Shown one piece after another: positions 20,673-31,824 of a stretch of 64,000 bases of DNA (positions are counted from its first letter, which is position 1; each line of letters opens with the position of its first letter). The translations under genes were made by a program, and so were the position numbers. The DNA is from Dryococelus australis (taxonomy: Eukaryota > Arthropoda > Insecta > Phasmatodea > Phasmatidae). The notes below the pieces were generated by a model. That model ran no database searches and had not been told where the DNA came from. It saw only the letters and a list, made by a program, of their open reading frames with translations. The stretch spans positions 219,002,712 to 219,066,711 of the forward strand of contig CM056997.1 of the NCBI GenBank assembly GCA_029891345.1. Direction: 5' to 3'.

Positions 20673-21045
20673 ATTCTGTGTGTACGAACCACACACACCC
20701 ACAAACACACACACAGACACAGAGTCCGAAATATTCCAATTGCAGACGAGACAGATAAATTCATTAAAATATATTGAGACAAATCTTTACTTAAAGAAGG
20801 GGATACGACTGCCATTATAGAAGTAAACTTGAGGCAAGTGCAGTGTTATCTGAGCTCGTGCACACGTCCAGCTGCGCTTCGCCAGGTGTTGAATTGGACT
20901 TTTCCCTGGCGCACTATTGTCAGGAGGGGTGAGGGGAGGCCATGGAGTACTTGTCGCTCCAGCAGCATGTTTTATTTCTCTCACACGCCAACTTTAATTC
21001 ATAGGATAATAATCATAGATGATATCTGCACACACAAGTCTAACA
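20673..21045. other. No supported gene; (CA)n-rich patch
   Basis: ACACACACCCACAAACACAC at ~20,690-20,720; otherwise unassigned. Confidence 0.4.
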
Positions 21046-21190
21046 CCAGGGGAGCTATATGTTCAGGGTGGCCTGGGTTCGATCCTCGACTCGTGCGGCC
21101 ACCGAATTTCTTTCTTAAAAATCACCCCACGTGAATGACGGGATGATTTCTTGTCCGAATCTTTTATGTTCCCGCTTGCCCTGGCAACTC
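21046..21190 (+). mobile_element. Possible tRNA-derived SINE fragment
   Basis: GGCCTGGGTTCGATCCTCGA (21,071-21,090) is a good Pol III B box in a tRNA-like setting (GTGCGGCCACCG after it). The A box is poor. The tail ACCCCACGTGAATGACGGG is unlike the other SINEs. Low certainty. Confidence 0.35.
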
Positions 21191-21817
21191 ACTCCATCTC
21201 AAAAGGGTGCAAACTTTACTTTTATTATTGTAGCTTGCACACCACATATAATATATAAGTTCACACTATTATTTTAAGTGAATCGAGTAGACAGACACAA
21301 ATAAAATGTATTTATATATGTTCATTATAAGATGTATAAATTACAAAACTTAAAAAAACATAATAAAATATAAAATCGCAACATGTAATGCGGGCAAAAA
21401 AGTACATATTAATTTTTAAATGTGCTATATTACACAAAAATATTTATTTGGTATCGCCAGTTCCTTGCATTTTTCAGGCATCATGAGAAACCATTTTGCA
21501 TTTTACAGGTATTTAAAGCAACCATATTGCACCTGATTCGTTGTTGGCCAATACTCCTAGGAATATATGCCGAGTCGGGTCATTATTATTCTCTTCGTAA
21601 CTCAGCGAACGAGTCTTTTTATCTGCTGATGCATATACTTCGAATATTTCAGTGCCCGCGCACATAGCGTTCAATTAGTGTTAAATTGTTTGGGAAAAAT
21701 TACTTTAATTATATTCAACCAGCACACTTCCACAAATACATGTGTAAACCTCCTTTAATGCATAAATGATTTAACTCTTTTTGCGTCGGGAAAACTAAAG
21801 GCATTGTAACACCAAAG

Positions 21818-21893
<76 letters not shown>

Positions 21894-22880
21894 TAGCTTG
21901 AAACCCAGTTAAGGTAAGGGAAAACAGGACACCCAATACAGTAATAACCGGGAACATATGATAATACGCTTCAATATCCGAACAGTGCTACAAATTAATT
22001 TTTCCGAATCGACGTGATACTCCGGGTTGAAAAATGAATAGTATTTTTAGTTGTTTTAATCTTGAACATTCAGAGGAAATGTCTATGTTTACGCAATGAG
22101 AAACTGACAATTGAAAAAAAATGCATTGTCTCCAAATAAAATGTTTTTTTATTTACAGAGTATTCAATGTTATATCAGAGTTGAATACTGATTATAAAAT
22201 AGTCCTCAGTCCATTATGAAACTGAAGAAATACCAGTGTATCGTACACATACAAACGATACATTTTCGAATGGCCAGATGCAAGAGCTAACTCAGCTATT
22301 ATCGATGTTGGTTTTTGTGACAAACTTCGTGCACCCTCAATAACGCCCAGGAAGAGTTCTAATGATCCTAATATGCTTGCGCTCTACAGCACCTCGTGAT
22401 GCCATGAAGATATAACATATCGTATTATGCAAACACATAAACAATAAACTCGCGAAAGTTTAACATACAAATTTTTACACACATGAGGCTTATTACACAT
22501 GCAAAATTAAAAAAAAAAATACCAGTCAGCAGGAGTCAGTGAGCAGGATTCAGTCGGGAGGAGTAAAGTGTATGAATTCATGAATGCTTGAAGACGATGC
22601 AAACTACTGACGATGTGAAACCATGTATGTCAAGTACGGCTATGTGCGTACCTTCTATGTCTGCCCAAGAATTATACTGTTACTGCGCCAATCCTTCAGT
22701 AAAAGTGACAATGCATGGTGACATGAGAACTATTGCTCTTTGAAGAACCAACCCATCTCATGTGATTTTTAGCTGCAATAACTGAGCTCGGCAGTTCACT
22801 CGACGTGATAACTTAAATATACACATCGAGGTCTATAAAAACAGTATTCCTTCTCCTACCGAGAAATGGTATGTGACGAC
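21191..22880. other. No supported gene; long (TA)n microsatellite at 21,820-21,892
   Basis: AT-rich non-coding sequence. The TA run is ~36 dinucleotides long. GGAGTCAGTGAGCAGGATTC-type short duplications lie at 22,530-22,570. Nothing recognisable is encoded. Confidence 0.5.
21820..21892. repeat. (TA)n microsatellite
   Basis: Uninterrupted TA dinucleotides, about 36 units. Confidence 0.95.
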
Positions 22881-22982
22881 ATCGCTTCTTTCTGTTAATA
22901 ATTCGAACATTGTGCCATACAATCGGTTCGTAAGAAATATACACTTTCTAAATTGACACGTGAACATATCGAACTTGGAAAA

Positions 22983-23213
22983 AATAATGTAGCAACAGTA
23001 CCTGTGAAGAATAACGTAGCAACAGTACCTGTGAAGAATAATGTAGCAACAGTACCTGTATAGAATAACGCAGCAACAGTACCTGTGAAGAATAATGTAG
23101 CAACAGTACCTGTATAGAATAACGCAGCAACAGTACCTGTGAAGAATAATGTAGCAACAGTACCTGTGAAGAATAACGTGGCAACAGTACCTGTGAAGAA
23201 TAACTTTGCCAAC
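22983..23213 (+). repeat. 27-bp coding-phase minisatellite (NNVATVPVK)
   Basis: Eight full units of 27 bp plus a partial one. On the + strand each unit codes NNVATVPVK; two units end in a stop (GTATAG in place of GTGAAG). The pairs 3-4 and 5-6 are the same two-unit block, showing a 54-bp higher-order duplication. The frame is open upstream for ~12 codons (LTREHIELGK) and it precedes a Polinton protein fragment, so it may be the expanded N-terminal part of that protein. Confidence 0.85.
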
Positions 23214-23249
23214 AATACTCTTTCTTCAAAGATAAATATAATGAAGAGT

Positions 23250-23475
23250 GTTTATAGGAAAAACAGTGGAGTGTTTATTCGACGGCCTCACACATCTCCC
23301 CACCATATTTGCTGAAAAAAGTGTTGTGAATAATGCAGAAGACGACAAGAACACCAACTATATATTTCCTGAAGCCCCCAATCAACTTGTTGTTAGACTC
23401 AGATATTTGATTGGCTTACGCCGTAAGGAGATATCTACAATAAATGGTAAACTTAAGGAATGGGGCTACATCTAA
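23250..23475 (+). pseudogene. C-terminal fragment of the uncharacterised Polinton protein
   Basis: A 75-codon open stretch ends with APNQLVVRLRYLIGLRRKE and KLKEWGYI. This matches the C-terminal signature seen at ~1,690-1,790 (RLQTLLALQS ... NKIVSTIK). In Polintons this protein lies next to the ATPase; here neither an ATPase nor an integrase follows. Directly downstream, on the other strand, is a fragment of the Polinton polymerase N-terminus, so this is a scrap of the same type of element. Confidence 0.5.
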
Positions 23476-23530
23476 TGAAACCATTGTAATTAACAGTCCT
23501 AGACCCTGCGATGATTCTTGGGCGTGATAT

Positions 23531-23725
23531 TCACTGGCACAACTGTAGATTGTTATCTTGAACCTTTGGTTTTGTATGATGTACACTCGTATGCTTCGGT
23601 GAAGGAGGCTCTATAAAGTGAATTTTGGCAGGAGAAGGTCCTACAGCAATGCAGGTTTTCGCATGTCTCTTCAAGTTATCGCGTCTAGCAAATGACACTC
23701 CACAATCTGCGTACTTATATGTCAC
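23531..23725 (-). pseudogene. Zinc-finger N-terminal fragment of a Polinton DNA polymerase
   Basis: YADCGVSFARRDNLKRHAKTC is the first zinc finger of the Polinton-type family B polymerase; the 55.4-kb copy has CEKCGMKFARKDSMEHQLRSC at the same place. The first Cys of the finger is Tyr here. After about 60 codons it stops; no exonuclease or polymerase domain follows to the left. Fragment only. Confidence 0.6.
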
Positions 23726-23937
23726 TCAATCTACATAATTAGATCATTCAAACTTTTCATGTTTTCGAACACATCTGGTGAATGCAGATGAAGTGTTGCA
23801 GTAGCGTCATGGGTACTGAGCTAACACCTTCCCAAATAAAAAGGTTGTTTATATCTAAATAAAAAAACTTATATTGGCATATTTTATGAGATTACGGTTT
23901 TCTCAAGAGACTAACTGGCCCAAACCGATATCCAAAT

Positions 23938-24237
23938 TTGTGCAGATGTGTAATTAGTTTCGCAGGAAAATATGTGGATATTACATGGACTCCTGATAAT
24001 ATCCTGCGACCTGATGTAATTAAATATTTGAACTTACCAATCAGAGTGCTAAAAGATGAGGGGCAAGAGAGCGATCTGTCATCTCTGGCATCAGACGAAA
24101 AACTGTGCCGAGGGTTGACATTTTTCCCATTGTATACTTTCCCCACACCAGCATGCTTTGCTGGAGAATGCCGAAAACACGAGTTGCCAGTACACCCTAC
24201 AAACGAAATGATGGAAGCTATAGCAACTCTACCATAA
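23938..24237 (+). CDS. Unidentified 99-codon open frame
   Basis: Open from MCRCVISFAGKYVDITWTPD to NEMMEAIATLP, and similarity to coding composition extends upstream of the Met (LTGPNRYPNL). It has mixed charged and hydrophobic residues, five Cys and no obvious membrane segment. It lies 200 bp from two Polinton scraps, so it may be part of such an element, but I recognise no domain. A longer overlapping frame on the - strand (23,892-24,383) is less protein-like. Confidence 0.35.
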   Translation: MCRCVISFAGKYVDITWTPDNILRPDVIKYLNLPIRVLKDEGQESDLSSLASDEKLCRGLTFFPLYTFPTPACFAGECRKHELPVHPTNEMMEAIATLP

Positions 24238-24632
24238 ACTGAGGAATGAAATTGAGGAATAACTGAGGAATGAAACAGAGAAATGAAAAATGTGTTATTT
24301 TCAGCATAATTTAATATGTGATGTTCATTTTGAATTAAAATAAAATAACATGGACGATAACAAAAATTTTTCCTTTTTGACATAACCTATGCCTTTAAAA
24401 CAAATAAGGCCTCTAGAAACAAACATATGATTAAATAATTAGTAGACCTAACTGCCAAGCACCTTCGGGTAAGTTCGACAAACCCAAGTTGCCGTCTTCC
24501 GAGTACACCCTGAGTCAAGCCGAAGATGGCCGAGCATCTCCGAGTCGAGTCGAAGACTGCCAGCCACAGCCACAACCACACAGATATCATTTGAAATAAA
24601 TTAACAAAGAAGGAACCAAATCATACTAAATG

Positions 24633-25040
24633 CTATTCACGATAAAGTGAGCACAATTTTTAAAATAACCTTAAAAAAATTCACTGCTCCCACCCACATA
24701 TATTTAATGGGTGCACTGAGTGACATACGACCAGTAAAGTTGGTAACGATGGAGGTGAAAGTAGTTCCATGTCTTAATGTAGAGTAAAAATTGTTATGCA
24801 AACATTTGTGATAACTTAAAAAATACTGTCGCTTCTTTTTTTTATGCATTGAAGTGTAAAAATTGGCAGATTTTTAAAATACTCACATTTCTAATAATTA
24901 TACAGTTTCATTTCACCGACGCATGAAGAAAGTGATGAGGCCCATAGCAATGATAATTTTACATAAGGCGGAAGAACACAAAATGTTCATACAAATAGCT
25001 CTTCAGCAGGGCTCTCAAAAGTGCTTTTTATCAGCATGTA
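24633..25040. mobile_element. MITE family A, copy with both ends
   Basis: Left CTATTCACGATAAAGTGAGCAC, right (reverse complement) ATGCTGATAAAAAGCACTTTTGAGAG. The inside TTTCACCGACGCATGAAGAAAGTG corresponds to TTAACCGGTGCATGAATAAAGTG at 5,232 in copy 1. Non-coding, ~408 bp. Confidence 0.7.
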
Positions 25041-25504
25041 TCTTTGTTATGTAAGTAAAGATAACAGTAGTATAAAATAAGAGACTCTTATGTCAGAAAA
25101 TTGGGGAAGGGGACCCAGGGACCCTGGCCGCCATCTTGAACGATGCCATTTTGCACAGAAAACCTCGTTCTTCGCACAGATAACGACCAAAATCAACGCA
25201 ATTTAATGCACAACCACCAGAATTTTGAACAAGAAACACATTTTTCCCACAATTTTGCACTGTGAAGCTGAATTTTGCACCCTAAAAGTGCCCTTGCTCT
25301 ATCCTGTAGGGACGATACCTCATTTTGGCATTTTACACATGTGGGATGTGGAGTTGGGTGGGGAGTCACCCTGACAGCATGTCCCGCTCTGGCATTCCGG
25401 TCGGTGTTCTCTGGGTGCTCCCGACCAAATTTTTCTGTCCTACTGAAAATGACACTTCCTGCTTACGCATTATTTGTGAAGGAGGAAGTGCCATTCCAAG
25501 GCAC
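25041..25504. other. No supported gene; degenerate TTTTGCAC repeats
   Basis: CCATTTTGCACAG, AATTTTGCACTG, AATTTTGCACCC and related words recur at 25,140-25,290. Two overlapping frames at 25,275-25,546 are open in parallel and look non-coding. Confidence 0.4.
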
Positions 25505-26790
25505 CCTACCAGCCTCAGATCAAGTATAACCTATGCTTATATATAAGCATAGTTGGCTGTAATTTCTGAACTTTGTGAGATAGAACTACCAAAATCTGAA
25601 CAGCGGCATCAACCCTTACAGCGAAAATTATCTGTGATTCAAGTGTAACCTATGTGTACTTTTAAGCATAGTTGGCTGTAATTACTGAACTGTGTGATAT
25701 GCAACTATCAAAATTGGAGCATAGGCATCACCCCTGACAGCGAAAAGGATCGAGTTGTTAAGTTTGACCTATGTCTAGAATAAGAACAGAATGCTGTAAT
25801 TTCCGAACCGTGTTATATACACCTACCAAAATCAGAATATAGGCATTACCCCAGACAACTAAAAAGATAGCGGGATGAAGTATGACCTACGTCTACTTAA
25901 AATAATAGTTGGCGGTAATTTCTACACCAATTGAGATAAAACTATCAAAATCATAACACAGGCATTACCACAGACAGCTAAAAAGATTGAGGGTTCAGTA
26001 TGACATGTCTACAACTAAACTTAGATGGCTGTAATTACCGAACCATTTATGGTACAACTAACACATTCATTACATAGACATCATCTCCGACGACAAGAAG
26101 GGAGGTAGTGTCAAGTACAACCTATGCCTACTTATAAGCGTATTTGGCTGTAACTTCCGAACCATTGTAGATACAATTACCATAATCGTAAATTAGTCAT
26201 CACTCTAGACAATGAAAAGGGCTTAAATGTCAATTATCAACTAAGTGCACACATAAGCATAGTTGGATATAATTTATAAACCATTTGACATACAAATATA
26301 AAAATTATAACATTCACATAATTCCAGACAGTGAAAAAGTATAGGAGTGTCAAGTATGACATAAGTGCACTTATAAACATAGCTGGCAGTAATTTCCGAA
26401 CCATTCAGATAAAAATACCCCAATCATATTGTAACCATCACCGCGTACAAAGAAAAGGACCGATGGGTCTACTTAAGCTCACACACATAAGCTTAGTTGG
26501 CTTGAATTGGCAAACTGTATGAGGTACATCTACCAAAATCATTACATAGTCAACACCTGAGACAACGAAAAGGACTGAAAGGTAAGTATGATTTAAGAAC
26601 ACATATAAGCAGAGTTGACTGTAATTTTCGAAGTATTTGAGGTGAAACAACCAAAATAATAATGTCAGCCAAGACAACAATTATGACCGAGGGGCGAAGT
26701 TTGACATAAGAGCACATATAAACATAGTTGACTGTAATTAACGACCTGTTTGAGATATATCTAGCAAAATCATAACATGAGCCTACACAC
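25505..26790. repeat. Old tandem array, ~119-bp unit, about 11 copies
   Basis: The anchor AGTTGGCTGTAATTTCCGAAC recurs at 25,552, 25,671, 25,789, 25,908, 26,024, 26,143, 26,262, 26,382, 26,496, 26,614 and 26,727: spacings 113-120 bp. Each unit also has a ACCAAAATC-AACATAGGCATCACC part, GACA-CGAAAAGGA and CACATATAAGCATAGTTGG. Units differ from each other substantially, so the array is old. Confidence 0.85.
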
Positions 26791-27800
26791 TCACCAGACA
26801 AGCAATTTTTTCTCCATCTGGACTTGCCAAAGATGTTCTCGACAGACTTTGTGCAGTTATGATAAGGATATACTCGCATTGGCCTACACACTCATCAGAG
26901 AAAAAAATGCCATCACTAGCCAGCCAGGTTTTCTCTCCTTCCGGACTCGCCTAAGCCAATGACGATATCGACAGACTTTGCATGCCAGGACAAGATTGCA
27001 TTGGCCTATAAACTTGCAAAAAATGTAATGCAGGAGTATGTGCGGATGATTGTTCCTTGGGTTACAAGTCCGATTCTTTGACCACCATTGAATGAGATGT
27101 GTAAGGAAATGAAATAGCAAACATTGTCCTATGCACCCAAGAGATACTGAATGGTAAAAAACTTGCATTGGCATACACACTCGTGAGCCTTCAAGACTCA
27201 CCAATGGTGATGGAGAATCACACAGGCCTACGCACTTGTCTAACACCTAAGCCGATGATGCATTCGACAGGCGGGAACGATTTGGACAACACATTGATGC
27301 AAATAGAAAACACATTCTAAAGGGAATAAAGTTATATATAATTTCCAACCAGCACAAACAAAGGGGTGCTGTAGGATGCTAGACCAGAACACACAAGAGA
27401 ACGACCCCATTCCAAACCAGAATCATCACTCATCGCTCTAGTAGTGACCGATCGGTGTTGCTGTGTAATCTGTAAGGCAGACCAAGTGTTTAACTCGTAA
27501 ATCGAAGGAAGGCTCAGAACAATATCCGAGAGAGAAAGAGAGATAGACATGTGTCAGGGCTCCAGACCAGCCATGTCACACACTTTCCATTACGAAAGTA
27601 CTTGCCAACCAGCACAAGATTCAGGTGCTACAACGATGCTAGAAAAGACCAAGTCGTCCTTACAAACAGACTAAAATGAAAACACTACCAAGAAAGAGAG
27701 TCGTGACACTGTTACACATCAAGGAAAACAGCAGAAAGCAATTACCAACCCAAATGCGAGCTTCAAGCTCTGTACATTAGGTGAGAAAAGTACAATTTGT
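26775..27800. repeat. Further diverged tandem repeats
   Basis: GCCTACACACTCA recurs at ~26,780, 26,882, 27,003 and 27,171 with CGACAGACTTTG-like partners, giving a loose 100-170 bp period. At 27,345 and 27,605 CCAACCAGCACAA starts two ~260-bp relatives (GGTGCT-ACGATGCTAGA shared). Ancient and irregular. Confidence 0.5.
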
Positions 27801-30235
27801 AAAGTGTGGGAAATATAAGATCAACACTGCTACACACTGATGTAACTGAAAAATATCCCTTGACAAATTGTGCATACTTGTAACATAATATATTGAAAAG
27901 AACTAATGCATGTACCCTGACATTGGTGGAGACTGTGCATCATAATTGAAAATAATCTATTGTAGGTTCAATTCTTTTAGAGAGTCCTATAATTTCACAG
28001 ATAAATATATCGGTGCTAATGCATACCGAAATGATAGTAGTCATTGCATGTTTGCCTGCAGTGAATAAACAATATATCTCATTCGTCGGAAGCGAGTGAG
28101 AGTATGATAGCAGGACATTCACTAATAACCCCACTACCAAACTTAATGAAGATAGTAACTGCTCATTTCCCATGGACTACAAGACCTACCAGTGCAGTGC
28201 ATGTATATGCGAAATAACTGTATGTCTTGCATGCACACAGAAGGAAGTGTTTGAATGAAGACTCAGTTGTTTGTGTTAGATGAACAAGTGAAACAAAGTT
28301 GAGAGGCCAACTTTACAGGTTAGACAGAGCTCGACCAGATATGGTAACCAGTCCAGTAACCATGCAGCCAGTAGAAAGTAGTCGTGTAATCTCATTAAAT
28401 ATTGAGACAAAATCATCAGTCGAAGACTTAATAATCTATAATACCACCGACATCAACAACATCAACAACGGATGCTGCAGATTCTCTACAACCATTACGA
28501 TATCAATATTGCATGTTGGTTCTTTTTACACAGAGGTTTGCAGCAGTATTTTTTGACTGTGAGGGCTAAAGTTTGCAATAAACATTATCGGCGTAACATG
28601 AGAGTTGGCATAACCTTGTACGACATATAAAACCGATAATTATACTTATATCAGTGTTGCGATCGTCAGTACAAAAGCTGGGATGTCCGTTAATGGGAGC
28701 AAATGAGCTTTCAATCATAAGGACTAACCTAACAAAAAAATTCTGTATTATGTAACGTACAGTACACTATTTACCAGTGTTGATAATTTGAAGACATGCA
28801 TTACACGACTTGTAAAGGCATACATTTAAACAAGTGGTCATATAAGAGACGACGACAGTGCTATTACACATCTACCAACCTACATGTATTGCACAAGTAA
28901 CGAGCACTTTACATCACATCATTCGTTACTAGACCATGTATCTGAAAACTGAAGTGGTAGCCTTGGTTTGTACAGCAGAATATCAAACGACTTATCTCCT
29001 GCATACACCCTTCAACCAAGTTTGGCTACAGCACAAAGGCACACGAATTCCACTACCAATCAACACAAAATGTGCGATCATCAAGCCATGTACATCTCAT
29101 TAGACTCAAATAAATTTACTATGACCTAGACGAGAAGCAGTGGGAGCGAAAAGGTCTCTTTGCTACATACCCTTGCAAACAATTATAAAGGAAACTTGTT
29201 ATAAGAACTTACCCACCAATGCATATTACACATGTTAATCAAGACCAGGTAGTGCTGACTAGTATGGTAGAATAGCAAATGTTTCCCTTACGAACTGTTC
29301 AGAATTTAACTATCAAATTCATATTACAGCTAACATTCACTTCAGTAGCGGTGAAATTCAACAACCCTGTGCGATCAACTATCATCTCTTGAATCTGAAT
29401 GGTATCCAGTTGGTCGACCGATGGTATAGGCACTGTGCAGGTCTCCACGAGTCGAAGGGATGGTACATACACTAGACGAGAGTCGAGGCATGCTCCAGGG
29501 TGACACACCAACCGAGTCCCTCATGCACTTAACTGTAAGAGAGGACCACAGTTAGACAAAACAAGGTAAAAAAGATATTTCGTTTGGAATATTATACATA
29601 TTTATTCGTTAAAGAATACAACAATATCAACCATAGAACTATTTGTATGAAACCAATTGAAGTCAATTTAAAAAATGACAAAATTTAAATCAAACATATA
29701 TGATGACTCAACCAAAATACAAAGTTGGCCATATTGTCCACGCCAGCAAAAGTAAACAAACTTTTGAAATGTGCAATACAGCTAATTGGAAGACAGCATT
29801 ATTTACCATTTTCGAGGTTTTAAATTATGTGTCAACTTAACAAACTGAATGATGCCAATGAGAAGAAATAAAAGGTAGTTTTTATGAATACAAAATATTG
29901 GAAACTAACTACCCTGATGAATATTTGGTTGATAAAGTTCTAAAAACTAAAGGATATCAAATTTATGTTAAATTTATTAGGTTCTGATAACTCACATAAC
30001 TCATGGATTAATAAAACAGCTATATTGTGAATTTATAATATATGAAACAAATTCCAAATTGATGATATGTAAATATAATTTTTGTATTGCTATGGGTAAC
30101 TGGTTTTTTTTTCTCTCTCTCTCCAATCTAGTAATTGTTTTGTCTCTTTCCCAGATTTTGAATGGCGTGTGTTGCTTAATTCTAATCCTCATAATAAATA
30201 TTTAGACGAAATCTTTAATTAATTTTCAGCATTGA
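27801..30235. other. No supported gene
   Basis: AT-rich sequence with scattered short frames (28,299-28,556 +; 29,299-29,511 -). None resembles a known family. The sequence becomes strongly AT-rich after ~29,570, where the virus-like block begins. Confidence 0.4.
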
Positions 30236-30239
30236 AGTC

Positions 30240-31210
30240 ATTCAATAATTTAAATAGTTTTGTTTGCAGATTAGATAAGATTCATCATCATCTTCATTAC
30301 TTAAAGACACTTGTTCTGGAATAACTGGTTATAAAGTATATATTTCTGCTAGATAATTTTTGGTTAAATTATTGATGTAGTCAAAAGGTTCATTTATGTT
30401 TTTAATTGTCATTTCTAAAATTTAATGTAAATAAGTATAATGAAAAACAAATCTCTTTATTATTTTTATTGTGAAAATCATTCTATAGTGCATGAATTAA
30501 CTTTTCTGTTTTGTTTACATCATAAACTTCCTTATCAAAACAAATATAAAAATTATCTTGTTCATTATGAAAATAATTTAAATTTGTATTTCTAACAATT
30601 AAATTATCTGTTTTACCAACTTAAAATTTTTAATTGAAGCATATCGATCAGATATAGCAATGTATATATAACCATTCTTTTTTTTTTGCTGATTTTGTCT
30701 ATAGAATTTTTCATATTCATGTTGAAATGCTCCAGTTTTTTAATTTTCTAAAGCGAATTGTTCAGATTTTAGTTTGATGATTTTAATCTGCTGGTCTTTT
30801 AACACAATGTTTTTGTAACTTATAAGAGCCATATTTTCTAATTTAAGGAAGAACTTCAATAGAAACCTATTTTTTAAATGTTTTAGCTTCTTCTTTTTAG
30901 AGGATAAAATTTAATAATGTAAACCAGATTCATTAATAAATGTGGAAGATTTTTCGTATCTCACCAATGGCCACAAATTAGCGTGGTTCAAAATTGCTAA
31001 GATAAATTTGTCGTCATTAGTCATGTGTTTAACTGCTTTTACTGTTCTTGAATAGTCTAATATAATGCACACAACCTTTCCTCTAAACAATGGGTTCATA
31101 TTCTCGTCTAGCACAACAGTTCCCATTTTTATCATTAAAAATTAAATTATTTGCATCAAATAATGCAGTCAAATCATTATATTCTAGTTTAAAGTTCTAT
31201 ATTTGTTTGT
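30240..31210 (-). pseudogene. bro: BRO-family protein (BRO-N plus T5orf172 domain), broken, virus-derived
   Basis: BRO proteins are DNA-binding proteins of insect large dsDNA viruses. On the - strand, VVLDENMNPLFRGKVVCIIL and DDKF... STFINESGLHYILSSKKKK (31,130-30,890) carry the BRO-N pattern (F-G-K-D-VC and NESGLY--I--SK). A charged linker SYKNIVLKDQQIKIIKLKS leads to NGYIYIAISDRYASIKNF (~30,680), VRNTNLNYFHNEQDNFYIC and KEVYDVNKTEKLIHAL, the T5orf172 (GIY-YIG-like) domain. A one-base deletion after KNFK and several stops break it; the C-terminal tail KNINEPFDYINNL runs to ~30,240. Base composition is far more AT-rich than the flanks. It sits beside a metalloproteinase remnant on the same strand, so both may come from one viral insertion. 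Confidence 0.75.
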
Positions 31211-31239
31211 ATAGTAATTCGGCGATCTTGTAAGTAGGA

Positions 31240-31800
31240 AAATATGTTTTTATATGTATTATTTTTTAGTAAGGAAATGAAAGTTAAAAAAAAAAAATGA
31301 TATAGACCAGATTCATCATTTAATATTACATGTGGTCGCATATTTCAGATTTGCATAAATTTTTTAATATCTTTCATTTTTCAGGGCATATGGTCATACT
31401 TTCTGGAATATCAAACAATCATTAATAGTCTTCTAGAAAATATAACAATTAAATTAATAATATAGACATGATTCACCATTTTGGTGCTACCAAAATATTC
31501 ATATGATTAAACTCTTTACAATTAATTTGATAAAAACTGGATATCAAAGCTTATAAAGCTAATTTTCTAAATCGTTAGCAATATATTTCTTGTTATTTAT
31601 AATTTCGTTATAAGATTCACACTTTATACCAAACAAGGAAATGTTATTTTTACCAACTCTAGTCATTGTTTAGTAAATTCAATATATTCACTTAAAGTTT
31701 AATTGGTTAAGAAATACAGTAAAACATTTGTGTATCTAAAAGCCGAATTTATCATACTTGGCAAATTAGGAAATTAATTTCTAATTAGTTTATTATCTTT
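31240..31800 (-). pseudogene. Virus-like remnant between BRO and metalloproteinase; possible second BRO piece
   Basis: The - strand shows RPHVILNDESGLYHF (~31,330-31,290), again a BRO-N-like NESGLY block, and MTRVGKNNISLFGIKCESYN (~31,665), which I do not recognise. Separated by stops. Likely parts of one or two decayed viral genes. Confidence 0.35.
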
Positions 31801-31824
31801 TATTTAGAAATTACACTAATTTAT

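Noticed and set aside
22983-23213. Regular 27-bp repeats considered as a CRISPR array
   Set aside because: No unique spacers, units are directly adjacent, in coding phase, in a eukaryotic genome.
23892-24383. 163-codon - strand frame
   Set aside because: Composition is unlike a real protein (many Ser/Phe/His with no pattern) and the opposite strand frame 23,938-24,237 is more protein-like; neither is identified.
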